A DNA stretch of 64,000 bases from Streptomyces megasporus (GTDB taxonomy: Bacteria > Actinomycetota > Actinomycetes > Streptomycetales > Streptomycetaceae): positions 62,001-126,000 of the forward strand of contig NZ_JODL01000003.1 in the NCBI RefSeq assembly GCF_000718985.1, written 5' to 3'. Under the pieces are notes generated by a model. That model had not been told where the DNA came from and ran no database searches. It saw nothing but the letters and a program-made list of their open reading frames with translations. This document shows, piece by piece, positions 27,131 to 35,860 of this stretch (positions are counted from its first letter, which is position 1; every line of letters begins with the position of its first letter). The position numbers were made by a program, and so were the translations under genes.

Positions 27131-30100
27131 GTGGCCAAGCCGCCGTTCACACACCTGCACGTACACACCCAGTACTCGCTGCTGGACGGTGCGGCGCGGC
27201 TCGGCGACATGTTCGAGGCCTGCCAGAAGATGGGCATGACGCACATCGCCATGACCGACCACGGCAACCTCCACGGGGCGTACGACTTCTTCCAGCACGC
27301 CACCAAGGCGGGCATCACGCCGATCATCGGCATCGAGGCGTACGTCGCCCCGCAGTCGCGCCGGTACAAGCGCCGCGTCCAGTGGGGCCAGCCGCACCAG
27401 AAGCGCGACGACGTCTCCGGCTCCGGCGGTTACACCCACAAGACCATCTGGGCGGCGAACAAGACCGGTCTGCACAACCTCTTCCGGCTCTCCTCCGACG
27501 CGTACATGGAGGGCTTCTTCGTCAAGTGGCCGCGCACCGACAGGGAGATGATCGCCGAGTTCTCCGAGGGACTGATCGCCTCCACCGGCTGCCCCTCGGG
27601 CGAGGTGCAGACCAGGCTGCGGCTCGGCCAGTTCGACGAGGCGCTCAAGGCCGCCGCCGAGTACCAGGACATCTTCGGCAAGGACCGGTACTTCCTGGAG
27701 CTGATGGACCACGGCATCGACATCGAGCGCCGGGTCCGCCAGGGGCTGCTGGACATCGGGAAGAAGCTGGGCATCCCGCCGCTGGTCACCAACGACAGCC
27801 ACTACACCTACGAGAGCGAGGCCGAGGCCCACGACGCGCTGCTGTGCGTCCAGACCGGCAAGAACCTCTCCGACCCCGACCGCTTCCGGTTCGACGGCGC
27901 GGGCTACTTCCTGAAGTCCACGGAGGAGATGTACGCCATCGACTCCTCCGACGCCTGGCAGGAGGGCTGCCGCAACACCCTCCTGGTCGCCGAGCAGATC
28001 GACACCACCGGCTGGTTCGAGAAGCAGGACCTGATGCCCCGCTTCCCCGTCCCCGAGGGGCACACCGAGGAGTCCTGGTTCCGCGAGGAGGTCCGGCGCG
28101 GCATGCGGCGCCGGTACCCGAACGGCATCCCCGAGGACCGGCAGCGGCAGGCCGACTACGAGATGGACGTCATCGTCCAGATGGGGTTCCCCGGCTACTT
28201 CCTCGTCGTCGCCGACTTCATCATGTGGGCCAAGAACAACGGCATCGCCGTCGGTCCGGGCCGAGGTTCCGCGGCGGGCTCGATCGTGGCGTACGCGATG
28301 GGCATCACCGACCTCGACCCCATCGACCACGGCCTGATCTTCGAGCGGTTCCTCAACCCCGAGCGCGTCTCCATGCCCGACGTCGACATCGACTTCGACG
28401 AGCGCAGGCGCGGCGAGGTCATCCGCTACGTGACCGAGAAGTACGGCGCCGACAAGGTCGCCCAGATCGGCACCTACGGCACCATCAAGGCCAAGGCGGC
28501 GATCAAGGACTCCGCCCGTGTGCTGGGCTACCCGTACGCCATGGGCGACCGCATCACCAAGGCCATGCCCGCCGACGTCCTGGGCAAGGGCATCCCGCTC
28601 TCCGGCATCACCGACCCGAACCACCCGCGCTACAGCGAGGCGGCCGAGGTGAGGTCGATGTACGAGAACGAGCCGGACGTGAAGAAGGTGATCGACACCG
28701 CCCGCGGCATCGAGGGCCTGGTGCGGCAGATGGGCGTGCACGCGGCGGGCGTGATCATGTCCAGCGAGCCGCTGGTGGACCACGTGCCCGTCTTCAGCCC
28801 CAAGAACGACGGCGCGGTGGTCACCCAGTGGGACTACCCCACCTGTGAGTCGCTCGGCCTGCTGAAGATGGACTTCCTGGGCCTGCGCAACCTCACGATC
28901 ATGGACGACGCCGTCAAGCTGGTGAAGGCCAACAAGGGCGTCGACATCACCCTGCTCGACCTGACGCTGGACGACCCCAAGACCTTCGAGCTGCTCCAGC
29001 GCGGCGACACCCTGGGCGTCTTCCAGTTCGACGGCGGGCCCATGCGCTCCCTGCTGCGGATGATGAAGCCCGACAACTTCGAGGACATCTCCGCGGTCTC
29101 GGCCCTGTACCGGCCCGGCCCGATGGGCATGAACTCCCACATCAACTACGCGCTGCGCAAGAACGGGCAGCAGGAGATCACCCCCATCCACCCGGAGTTG
29201 GACGAGCCCCTCAAGGAAGTCCTCGACGTCACCTACGGCCTGATCGTCTACCAGGAGCAGGTGCAGAAGGCGGCCCAGATCATCGCGGGCTACTCGCTCG
29301 GCGAAGCCGACATCCTCCGCCGCGTCATGGGCAAGAAGAAGCCCGAGGAACTGGAGAAGAACTTCACCATCTTCCAGGCGGGCGCCCGCAAGAACGGCTA
29401 CAGCGACGAGGCCATCCAGGCGCTCTGGGACGTGCTGGTCCCCTTCGCCGGCTACGCCTTCAACAAGGCCCACTCCGCCGCGTACGGACTGGTCTCGTAC
29501 TGGACCGCCTACCTCAAGGCCAACTACCCGGCCGAGTACATGGCGGCCCTGCTGACCTCCGTCCGCGACGACAAGGACAAGTCGGCGGTCTACCTCAACG
29601 AGTGCCGCCGCATGGGCATCAAGGTGCTGCCGCCGGACGTCAACGAGTCCGACGCGAACTTCACCCCGCGCGGTGACGACACGATCGTCTTCGGCCTGAC
29701 GGCCGTGCGCAACGTCGGCCAGAACGTGGTCGACTCGATCGTCGCCTGCCGCAAGGCCAAGGGGAAGTACACCTCCTTCCCCGACTTCCTCGACAAGGTC
29801 GACGCGGTGGTGTGCAACAAGCGCACGGTCGAGTCGCTGATCAAGGCCGGTGCCTTCGACAACCTGGGCCACACCCGCAAGGGCCTGACGGCGCACTTCG
29901 AGTCGATGATCGACAACGTGGTGCAGGTCAAGCGGAAGGAGGCCGAGGGCCAGTTCGACCTCTTCGGCGGCCTGGGCGAGGGCGACGCCGACAGCGGCCC
30001 CGGCTTCGGCATGGACGTGCAGTTCCCCACCGACGAGTGGGACAAGAGCTACCTGCTCGCCCAGGAGCGGGAGATGCTCGGCCTCTACGTCTCCGACCAC

Positions 30101-30673
30101 CCCCTGTTCGGCCTGGAGCACGTGCTGGCCGACAAGACCGACGCGGCGATCTCCCAGCTCAACGCGGGCGACTTCACCGACGGGGCGATCGTCACCATCG
30201 GCGGCATCATCTCCGGCCTCCAGCGGAAGATGACCAAGCAGGGCAACGCCTGGGCCATCGCCACCGTGGAGGACCTGGCGGGCTCGATCGACTGCATGTT
30301 CTTCCCCGCCACCTACCAACTCGTCTCCACCCAACTGGTGGAGGACGCGGTGGTCTTCGTCAAGGGCCGGCTGGACAAGCGCGAGGACGTCCCCCGGCTG
30401 GTCGCGATGGAGCTGATGGTCCCCGACCTGTCGGACGCCGCCTCCGACGCGCCCGTCACCATCACCATCCCCACGGTCAAGGTCACGCCGCCGCTGGTGG
30501 AGAAGTTGGGCGAGGTGCTCACCCAGCACCGCGGTTCGACCGAGGTGCGGGTCAAGCTCCAGGGCTCCCGCAAGACGACCGTGCTCCGGCTCGACCGGCA
30601 CCGCGTCACCGCCGATCCGGCGCTCTTCGGCGACCTCAAGGCCCTGCTCGGCCCCTCCTGTCTGGCGGGTTGA
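27131..30673 (+). CDS. dnaE: DNA polymerase III alpha subunit DnaE
   Basis: 1180 aa replicative polymerase. The PHP domain starts HLHVHTQYSLLDGAARLGDM. The catalytic aspartates are in MPDVDIDFDE near residue 415-424, after GPGRGSAAGSIVAYAMG. The helix-hairpin-helix, OB-fold (GGIISGLQRKMTKQG) and C-terminal domains are present. Length and order match the essential replicative DnaE1 rather than the mutagenic DnaE2, and no imuB-like genes are nearby. GTG start with GGAGG nine bases upstream. Confidence 0.97.
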   Translation: MAKPPFTHLHVHTQYSLLDGAARLGDMFEACQKMGMTHIAMTDHGNLHGAYDFFQHATKAGITPIIGIEAYVAPQSRRYKRRVQWGQPHQKRDDVSGSGGYTHKTIWAANKTGLHNLFRLSSDAYMEGFFVKWPRTDREMIAEFSEGLIASTGCPSGEVQTRLRLGQFDEALKAAAEYQDIFGKDRYFLELMDHGIDIERRVRQGLLDIGKKLGIPPLVTNDSHYTYESEAEAHDALLCVQTGKNLSDPDRFRFDGAGYFLKSTEEMYAIDSSDAWQEGCRNTLLVAEQIDTTGWFEKQDLMPRFPVPEGHTEESWFREEVRRGMRRRYPNGIPEDRQRQADYEMDVIVQMGFPGYFLVVADFIMWAKNNGIAVGPGRGSAAGSIVAYAMGITDLDPIDHGLIFERFLNPERVSMPDVDIDFDERRRGEVIRYVTEKYGADKVAQIGTYGTIKAKAAIKDSARVLGYPYAMGDRITKAMPADVLGKGIPLSGITDPNHPRYSEAAEVRSMYENEPDVKKVIDTARGIEGLVRQMGVHAAGVIMSSEPLVDHVPVFSPKNDGAVVTQWDYPTCESLGLLKMDFLGLRNLTIMDDAVKLVKANKGVDITLLDLTLDDPKTFELLQRGDTLGVFQFDGGPMRSLLRMMKPDNFEDISAVSALYRPGPMGMNSHINYALRKNGQQEITPIHPELDEPLKEVLDVTYGLIVYQEQVQKAAQIIAGYSLGEADILRRVMGKKKPEELEKNFTIFQAGARKNGYSDEAIQALWDVLVPFAGYAFNKAHSAAYGLVSYWTAYLKANYPAEYMAALLTSVRDDKDKSAVYLNECRRMGIKVLPPDVNESDANFTPRGDDTIVFGLTAVRNVGQNVVDSIVACRKAKGKYTSFPDFLDKVDAVVCNKRTVESLIKAGAFDNLGHTRKGLTAHFESMIDNVVQVKRKEAEGQFDLFGGLGEGDADSGPGFGMDVQFPTDEWDKSYLLAQEREMLGLYVSDHPLFGLEHVLADKTDAAISQLNAGDFTDGAIVTIGGIISGLQRKMTKQGNAWAIATVEDLAGSIDCMFFPATYQLVSTQLVEDAVVFVKGRLDKREDVPRLVAMELMVPDLSDAASDAPVTITIPTVKVTPPLVEKLGEVLTQHRGSTEVRVKLQGSRKTTVLRLDRHRVTADPALFGDLKALLGPSCLAG

Positions 30674-30690
30674 CCCGCTCGCGGACCCGA

Positions 30691-30732
30691 CGCGCCGCAC
30701 CCGCCCGGACCGTGCCGGGCGGGTGCGGCGCG
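30691..30732. terminator. Perfect 18-bp hairpin after dnaE
   Basis: Arms 30691-30708 and 30715-30732 pair perfectly over 18 bp around a 6-base loop, 18 bases past the dnaE stop. It lies between convergent genes and can serve both. Confidence 0.85.
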
Positions 30733-30790
30733 CGTTCCGCTCCACGGGACGCCCGGGGAAGGACGCGTCCCGTCGGGTCGCGGTCGTGCC

Positions 30791-30964
30791 TCAGTTGTGG
30801 CCGAAGCGCCTGCGGTGCTTGCGTCCGACGTCCCCGGAGTCCGCCTGCGACGCCGACTGCGTCCGTGCCATCTGCTCGGCGGGGGTGTTCGACTGCTCCT
30901 GCGACCGGTCGACGGCGCCGCGTCCACGCCGCTGTTCGCGGTCGCCCTTCTTGCGCTTGCCCAT
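30791..30964 (-). CDS. Small basic hypothetical protein
   Basis: 57 aa, rich in Lys, Arg, Gln and Ser, starting MGKRKKGDREQRRGRGAVD and ending GRKHRRRFGHN. There is no membrane segment or recognised domain. A very good ribosome site (AGGAGGAG) lies just upstream, and the gene sits between a terminator and a normal promoter gap, so I judge it real. The composition suggests nucleic-acid or ribosome binding, but that is only a guess. Confidence 0.7.
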   Translation of the reverse strand: MGKRKKGDREQRRGRGAVDRSQEQSNTPAEQMARTQSASQADSGDVGRKHRRRFGHN

Positions 30965-31260
30965 GATCTCCTCCTGTGGCGGATCTCGGAACGATGGGCC
31001 GTGCTCAGAGCCTCGCACGCATCCGCACAACGCGCATGTCGGACAATTGCCCTGAGTAATCGGCCTTCTGGGACGGGCGGTCCGTCCCGTACCGTGGACA
31101 CAGGCCCCCCGCCACGCCGAAGATCGAGTCCGAGCCGACAAGCCCAGCACGGTCGGGCAGACTCGAAACGGACCCGAGACAGACGCACCGCGACCGAACG
31201 GGCACCTTCGGTCACGGTGGTTGAGCCGGGCGTGCCGGTCGTACCGAGAGTGGGTGGAGC
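30965..31260. promoter_or_regulatory. Divergent intergenic region, 296 bases
   Basis: Holds the ribosome site of the small basic protein at its left end and the promoter of the NYN gene at its right end. Slightly AT-richer bases at 31040-31065 (around ACAATTGCCCTGAGTAATCGG without clear -10/-35 pairing) are the most promoter-like part. No repeat or extra gene is seen. Confidence 0.35.
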
Positions 31261-32547
31261 GTGGATCGCTGCGTCGTCCTGGTGGACGCCGGGTACCTCC
31301 TGGGCGCCGCCGCGAGCCTCCTGGCGGGAGAACCCGCGCGCTCCCGGATCACCGTGGACCACTCCGTCCTCATCCAGGGACTGCGCGAACGCGCCGAGGA
31401 GGACACCGGCTGCCGACTGCTGCGCATCTACTGGTTCGACGGAGCCCCCGACCGGGTCCCCCAGCCCGAACACCGGCGCCTGCGGGTGATGCCGCGCGTC
31501 ACCGTGCGGCTCGGCGCGCTCACGCGCAGCGAGGGACGGTGGGCGCAGAAGGGCGTGGACGCCGCCATGCACGCCGAGCTCACCGAACTGGCGCGCAACC
31601 GCGCCTGCTCCGACATCGTGCTGGTCACCGGCGACGGCGATCTGCTGCCCGGCCTGATGTCCGCCAAGGAACACGGCGTCGCCGTCCACCTGTGGGCCGT
31701 CCAGGCCGCCGACGGCGACTACAACCAGTCCGAGGACCTGGTCGCCGAGGCCGACGAGCGGCGCGTTCTGGACCGGGTCTGGATCACCCGGGCCGTCCGG
31801 GCCAGGGACGTCACCGGGGTCTGCCCGCCGCGCCCCGACACCCGGCCCGAGATCGCCGCCATCCTCTCCGCCCCCCTGCCCGAGCCTCCCCCCGCCTCCG
31901 ACGGCGGGACGCCCGTGACGGCCGGCGCCGGCCCGGACACGGAGCGCACGGAACCGAGCGCCGCCGCCCCCGCCGCCGCGCCCGCCTCCGCCGGGAACGG
32001 CACCCGGCCCGCCGCCGACGAACGCCCCGGCGACAGCGCACCGGCCAAGGGCGTGCCCACCCCCAAGGACCTGGCCGGACTCGGCCGTCCCGCCGCCCAC
32101 GCCCCGCACACCCCCACCGCCCCCGCGAGCGCCACCCTGCGCTGGTCCTCCGACCGGGGCTGGGTGGACCGCGGCGCCCCCGGCGAGTCCCCGGAGGCCG
32201 CCGCCCTGCCGACGCTCGCCCAGCTCACCACCGCCGAGCAGCGCTGGGCCGACCGGGAGGAGGACATCACCACCGTCAGCGGCGACCCCTACGAGGTCGG
32301 CCAGGTCTTCGCCCGCCGCTGGATCGACCGGCTCACCACCCCCGTGCACCTGAGGACCCTCTCCGCGGAGTACCCCCGCATCCCGCACCGCATCGACGGG
32401 GAACTGCTCCGCTACGCGGCGCGCTTCGGCCTGCTGGCGCACAAGGACGACCAGATCGACGAGCGCGACCGCTACGCGATCCGCGCCGGCTTCTGGCGCG
32501 AGGTGGACGCCCGCACGTCGGGTGAACGCGCACCCGCCGGCGAGTGA
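31261..32547 (+). CDS. NYN (PIN-like) domain protein
   Basis: 428 aa. Residues 1-185 form an NYN/LabA-like PIN-fold nuclease domain: VLVDAGYLLGAA with the first Asp, DIVLVTGDGDLLPGL with the acidic cluster, and VAVHLWAVQ. The family includes metal-dependent RNases. Residues 190-310 are a Pro/Ala-rich linker. The C-terminal part (about 320-428, QVFARRWIDRLTTPVHLRTL onward) looks like a compact helical, possibly winged-helix domain. The GTG start is preceded by GGTGGAG. Confidence 0.85.
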   Translation: MDRCVVLVDAGYLLGAAASLLAGEPARSRITVDHSVLIQGLRERAEEDTGCRLLRIYWFDGAPDRVPQPEHRRLRVMPRVTVRLGALTRSEGRWAQKGVDAAMHAELTELARNRACSDIVLVTGDGDLLPGLMSAKEHGVAVHLWAVQAADGDYNQSEDLVAEADERRVLDRVWITRAVRARDVTGVCPPRPDTRPEIAAILSAPLPEPPPASDGGTPVTAGAGPDTERTEPSAAAPAAAPASAGNGTRPAADERPGDSAPAKGVPTPKDLAGLGRPAAHAPHTPTAPASATLRWSSDRGWVDRGAPGESPEAAALPTLAQLTTAEQRWADREEDITTVSGDPYEVGQVFARRWIDRLTTPVHLRTLSAEYPRIPHRIDGELLRYAARFGLLAHKDDQIDERDRYAIRAGFWREVDARTSGERAPAGE

Positions 32548-32563
32548 GGCGGACGCGAGCGCG

Positions 32564-32569
32564 TACCCT
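32564..32569 (+). promoter_or_regulatory. Candidate -10 for leaderless ABC transporter mRNA
   Basis: TACCCT at 32564-32569 lies 8 bases before the GTG at 32578. The same hexamer precedes lspA at 7-base spacing. No Shine-Dalgarno is present. Confidence 0.35.
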
Positions 32570-32577
32570 CGTAGCTC

Positions 32578-33612
32578 GTGAGGACGGGCACAGCGACGGG
32601 CGCAGCACGGGTGGTGGACGCGGAGGCACCGGCGGGGACCGCCGTGAGCGTTCACGACCTGGTCAAGACCTATCCGGCCCGGCGCGGGCGGCGCGGCGCC
32701 CCCGACACCCCGGCCGTACGAGCCAGCGACGGCGTCAGCCTGACCGTCCGGCACGGCGAGGTCTTCGGCCTCCTCGGCCCGAACGGCGCCGGGAAGTCCA
32801 CCCTGGTGCGGCAGCTCACCGGGCTGCTGCGACCGGACTCCGGGCGCGTCGACGTCCTCGGCCACGACCTGGTCCGCCACCCGCGGCGGGCGGCCCGGCT
32901 GCTGGCCTACCTCGGACAGGAGTCCACCGCGCTGGACGAGCTGACCGTGTCGCTGGCCGCCGAGACCACCGGACGGCTGCGCGGCCTGGACGCCGTCACC
33001 GCGCGCCGCGAGCGCGACGCCGTCCTGGAGGAGCTGGGACTGGGCCCCCTGGCCGACCGCCCGCTGAAGAGGCTCTCCGGCGGTCAGCGCCGGCTGGCCT
33101 GCGTGGCGGCGACCCTGGTGGGGGAGCGGCCCCTGCTGGTGCTGGACGAGCCGACGACCGGCATGGACCCCGTGGCGCGGCGCGCGGTGTGGGCCGCGAT
33201 CGACCGCCGGCGGGCCGAGCACGGCGCCACGGTGATCCTGGTGACCCACAACGTCATCGAGGCCGAACTGGTCCTGGACCGGGTGGCCGTCATGGACCGC
33301 GGCCGGGCGATCGCCTGCGACACCCCCGCCGGGCTGAAGGCCAGGGTCGGCGAGGAGGTGCGGCTGGACCTGGTGTGGCGCGACCGGCCGCCGCTGGAGG
33401 TGCCCGAGGTGGCCGCTCTGCAGGGGGCCGCCACGGCCACCGGCCGCCGCTGGACGCTGCGGTTGCCGCCGGCGGAGGCGCGCGCGGCGGTCGCCGCCGT
33501 CACCGGCGGCCCGGCGTTCGCCGCGCTGGACGACTTCACGCTGGCCACGCCGAGCCTGGAGGACGTGTACCTGGCCCTGGGCGGACACACGGAAGGTCTG
33601 GTGAGGACGTGA
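32578..33612 (+). CDS. ABC exporter ATP-binding subunit (ABC-2/drug type)
   Basis: 344 aa. Walker A is LLGPNGAGKSTLVRQL, the Q-loop is YLGQES, the signature LSGGQRRLAC, Walker B LLVLDEPTTGMD, and the H-loop VTHN. A C-terminal DUF4162-like extension of about 90 residues follows. It forms an exporter with the next gene, whose GTG overlaps its stop (GTGA). The substrate is unknown; daunorubicin-type and heme/lipid exporters have this layout. Confidence 0.92.
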   Translation: MRTGTATGAARVVDAEAPAGTAVSVHDLVKTYPARRGRRGAPDTPAVRASDGVSLTVRHGEVFGLLGPNGAGKSTLVRQLTGLLRPDSGRVDVLGHDLVRHPRRAARLLAYLGQESTALDELTVSLAAETTGRLRGLDAVTARRERDAVLEELGLGPLADRPLKRLSGGQRRLACVAATLVGERPLLVLDEPTTGMDPVARRAVWAAIDRRRAEHGATVILVTHNVIEAELVLDRVAVMDRGRAIACDTPAGLKARVGEEVRLDLVWRDRPPLEVPEVAALQGAATATGRRWTLRLPPAEARAAVAAVTGGPAFAALDDFTLATPSLEDVYLALGGHTEGLVRT

Positions 33613-34481
33613 GCACCGCGGCGTCGGCGACTCCGGAGGACACGGCGAGGGAGCAGGACGCACAGGCGTCCGACCCCCGCCCCGTCCCGCGCTCCGACCG
33701 GCCGGCGAACCGTCCCGAGGTCGCCCCGCTCGCGCCCGGCGCGGGCCTGTGGCCCGCCCTGGCGGCCGTCTACCGGGCGCAGCTCTCCCGCGCGCGGGTG
33801 GCGCGCATCCCCCTGCTCTTCGTGGCCACCTTCCAGTCCCTGGGCATCATGATCCTGATGCGCGGGGTCGTGGACGGCGGCCCCGGCGACGAGGCACGGG
33901 CCGTGGTGGCCGGATCGAGCGTGCTGGTCGTCGCCTTCGTCGCCCTGAACCTCCTCGCCCAGTACTTCGGGCATCTGAGGGCCTCGGGCGGACTCGACCA
34001 CTACGCCACCCTGCCGGTGCCCCCCACGGCCGTGGTGCTGGGGGCGGCGGGCGCCTACGCCTCCTTCACGGTGCCCGGCGTGGTGGTCACCGCCGTGGTC
34101 GGCGCCCTGCTCTACCAGCTCCCGCTGAGCGGACTGTGGGTGCTGGCGGCGGTGGTGCCGCTGTCCGGCGCGGCCCTCGCCGGGCTCGGAGCCGCCCTCG
34201 GCCTGCTCGCGCCGCGTCAGGAACTCGCCACGCTCTGCGGACAATTGGGCATGTCGGCCGCGCTGCTGCTGGGCGTGCTCCCGGCCGGCGGGCTGCCGGA
34301 GGCGGTGCGCTGGGTGAGGGACCTGCTGCCCTCCACGTACGGCGTGGAGGCGCTGGCGGCGGCCTTCGAACCCAGCCCGCACTGGGCCCGGGTCGCCGGC
34401 GACCTGGGGGTGTGCGCGGCGGTCGGGGCCGTCTCGCTGGCCGTCGCCACCTGGGCGTACCGGCGTGCCGCCGTCCGCTGA
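33609..34481 (+). CDS. ABC-2 type exporter permease subunit
   Basis: 290 aa. After a 45-residue polar N-terminus, six hydrophobic segments span about residues 65-285 (LLFVATFQSLGIMILM through AAVGAVSLAVATWAY). RARVARIPLLF just before the first helix and the late LPSTYGVEALAAAF segment are typical of ABC-2 permeases. The gene overlaps the ATPase gene by four bases and ends the operon. Confidence 0.9.
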   Translation: MSTAASATPEDTAREQDAQASDPRPVPRSDRPANRPEVAPLAPGAGLWPALAAVYRAQLSRARVARIPLLFVATFQSLGIMILMRGVVDGGPGDEARAVVAGSSVLVVAFVALNLLAQYFGHLRASGGLDHYATLPVPPTAVVLGAAGAYASFTVPGVVVTAVVGALLYQLPLSGLWVLAAVVPLSGAALAGLGAALGLLAPRQELATLCGQLGMSAALLLGVLPAGGLPEAVRWVRDLLPSTYGVEALAAAFEPSPHWARVAGDLGVCAAVGAVSLAVATWAYRRAAVR

Positions 34482-34528
34482 CACCCCGTGACGCCGAGTC
34501 GGGGCCTGCCCGGCACTCCGACGGCCGA

Positions 34529-34542
34529 ACCTGGCACGATGG
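34529..34542 (+). promoter_or_regulatory. Promoter-like element ACCTGGCACGATGG (copy 2)
   Basis: Identical 14-base word to that at 21049-21062. Here CACGAT (34535-34540) is only 6 bases from the GTG at 34547, which would make the mRNA leaderless. Confidence 0.45.
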
Positions 34543-34546
34543 CAGG

Positions 34547-35233
34547 GTGACCGCACCGACACCGCCCTCTCCGAGCAACGAACCCTCCCGGTCGGCCCAC
34601 TCCCACGACCCGTGGGGGCCCCCGCCCGACGGCGCGGTGGCCGGTCCGGGCACCGGAGGGGAGGAGGCGGACGGGATCTCGCCCCGCCGGGAGGCGCGCG
34701 ACGCCGCGCTGGTGGCGGTCGCCGTGGCGGCCGTCGGGGTGGTGCTCGGGCTGCTGTGGCTGTGGCTGGCCCCGCGGGTCCCGCTGATCTCCGACGGCAC
34801 GGCCGTCTACCTCAAGGACGCCGAGGGCGAGGAGTCGGTCGGCGTCGACGGCATGTTCGCCCTGTCGGCCCTGGGCATCGGCGTGCTGACCGGCGCCGTC
34901 GTCTTCCTCATGCGGCGCCGGGGCGGGATCGGCGTGCCGGTGGGGCTGGCGGTCGGCGCGCTGCTGGGCTCGGTGCTGGCCTGGCGGCTGGGCGTCTGGC
35001 TCGGCCCGGAGCAGGACGTGGTCGCCCACGCCAAGGCGGTGGGCGAGGGGAAGGTCTTCGACGCCCCGCTGGAGCTGAGGGCCAAGGGCACCCTGCTGGT
35101 GTGGCCGTTCGCCGCGCTGCTGGCGCACCTGGGCCTCACGGCGCTGTTCGGCCCCCGCGACCCCGAACCCGACCCCGTCCTCCACCCCATGTGGGGGCCG
35201 CCGAGGGATGGGAACGCGCCCGGGGGCGTGTGA
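34547..35233 (+). CDS. DUF2567-like membrane protein
   Basis: 228 aa. A polar, Pro-rich N-terminus (1-45) is followed by four hydrophobic segments (VAVAVAAVGVVLGLLWLWLA, MFALSALGIGVLTGAVVFLM, PVGLAVGALLGSVLAWRLGV and VWPFAALLAHLGLTALF). The loop after the first helix (LISDGTAVYLKDAEGEE) is probably extracellular. It resembles the actinobacterial DUF2567 family, function unknown. The GTG at 34547 is chosen because it follows a promoter-like element. Confidence 0.7.
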   Translation: MTAPTPPSPSNEPSRSAHSHDPWGPPPDGAVAGPGTGGEEADGISPRREARDAALVAVAVAAVGVVLGLLWLWLAPRVPLISDGTAVYLKDAEGEESVGVDGMFALSALGIGVLTGAVVFLMRRRGGIGVPVGLAVGALLGSVLAWRLGVWLGPEQDVVAHAKAVGEGKVFDAPLELRAKGTLLVWPFAALLAHLGLTALFGPRDPEPDPVLHPMWGPPRDGNAPGGV

Positions 35234-35255
35234 CGGACGCGGGACGGACGCGTGA

Positions 35256-35278
35256 GGCGGCGCGCGGTGCGCGCCGCC
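35256..35278. terminator. 10-bp perfect hairpin between convergent genes
   Basis: Arms 35256-35265 (GGCGGCGCGC) and 35269-35278 pair perfectly around a 3-base loop, between the DUF2567-like gene and ybaK. Confidence 0.75.
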
Positions 35279-35287
35279 GGATGGGGC

Positions 35288-35806
35288 TCAGCAGCGGGCG
35301 ATCGGCGCCGTGACGGCGCCGGTGAGCCGCACCAGGTCCGCGGGGGCCAGTTCGATCTCCAGCCCTCGGCGCCCGGCCGAGACGCAGATCGTCCCGTGCC
35401 GCTCGGCGGAGGCGTCCACCACCGTCGGCAGCGCCTTGCGCGAGCCCAACGGCGAGATCCCGCCGCGCACGTAGCCCGTGACGCGTTCGGCCAGGGCCGG
35501 GTCCGCCATCGCCGCCCGCTTGCCGCCGACCGCCGCCGCCAGCGCCTTGAGGTCCAGCGAACCGCAGACGGGGACGACCGCGACGGTCAGCGCGCCGTCG
35601 ACGTCCGCGACGAGCGTCTTGAACACCCGCTCCGGAGCCACGCCGAGCGCCTCCGCCGCCTCCTGGCCGTAGGAGGGCGCGGCGGGATCGTGCTCGTAGG
35701 AGCGGAGCGTGAAGGCCACGCCCGCCTTCGTGGCGGCCACCGTCGCCGGAGTGCCGCCGGAACCGGACTTCGGTTTCTTCCTCGCCACGCCTTGCACGCC
35801 TCGCAT
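35288..35806 (-). CDS. ybaK: Cys-tRNA(Pro)/Cys-tRNA(Cys) deacylase YbaK
   Basis: 172 aa, a free-standing editing domain that removes Cys mischarged on tRNA-Pro. Conserved parts are VFKTLVADVDGALTVAVVP, the lysine-containing KALAAAVGGKRAAMADP and GYVRGGISPLGSRKALP. The start may be the ATG at 35806 or the GTG at 35788 (VARKKPKSG). It is followed on the same strand by nothing before the hairpin at 35256-35278. Confidence 0.9.
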   Translation of the reverse strand: MRGVQGVARKKPKSGSGGTPATVAATKAGVAFTLRSYEHDPAAPSYGQEAAEALGVAPERVFKTLVADVDGALTVAVVPVCGSLDLKALAAAVGGKRAAMADPALAERVTGYVRGGISPLGSRKALPTVVDASAERHGTICVSAGRRGLEIELAPADLVRLTGAVTAPIARC

Positions 35807-35860
35807 CGCCGATCACCGTGGAACCGCGTCGACCGGCCCGCGCCGGGCCGGGAGCGGTGT

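Noticed and set aside
26138..30745. Very long open frame on the minus strand across dnaE, continuous with the dsbA-like gene
   Set aside because: It mirrors the codon pattern of dnaE on the other strand, has repetitive Val/Gly/His/Asp-rich translation and no domain; only the last 267 codons (25334-26137) are a real gene.
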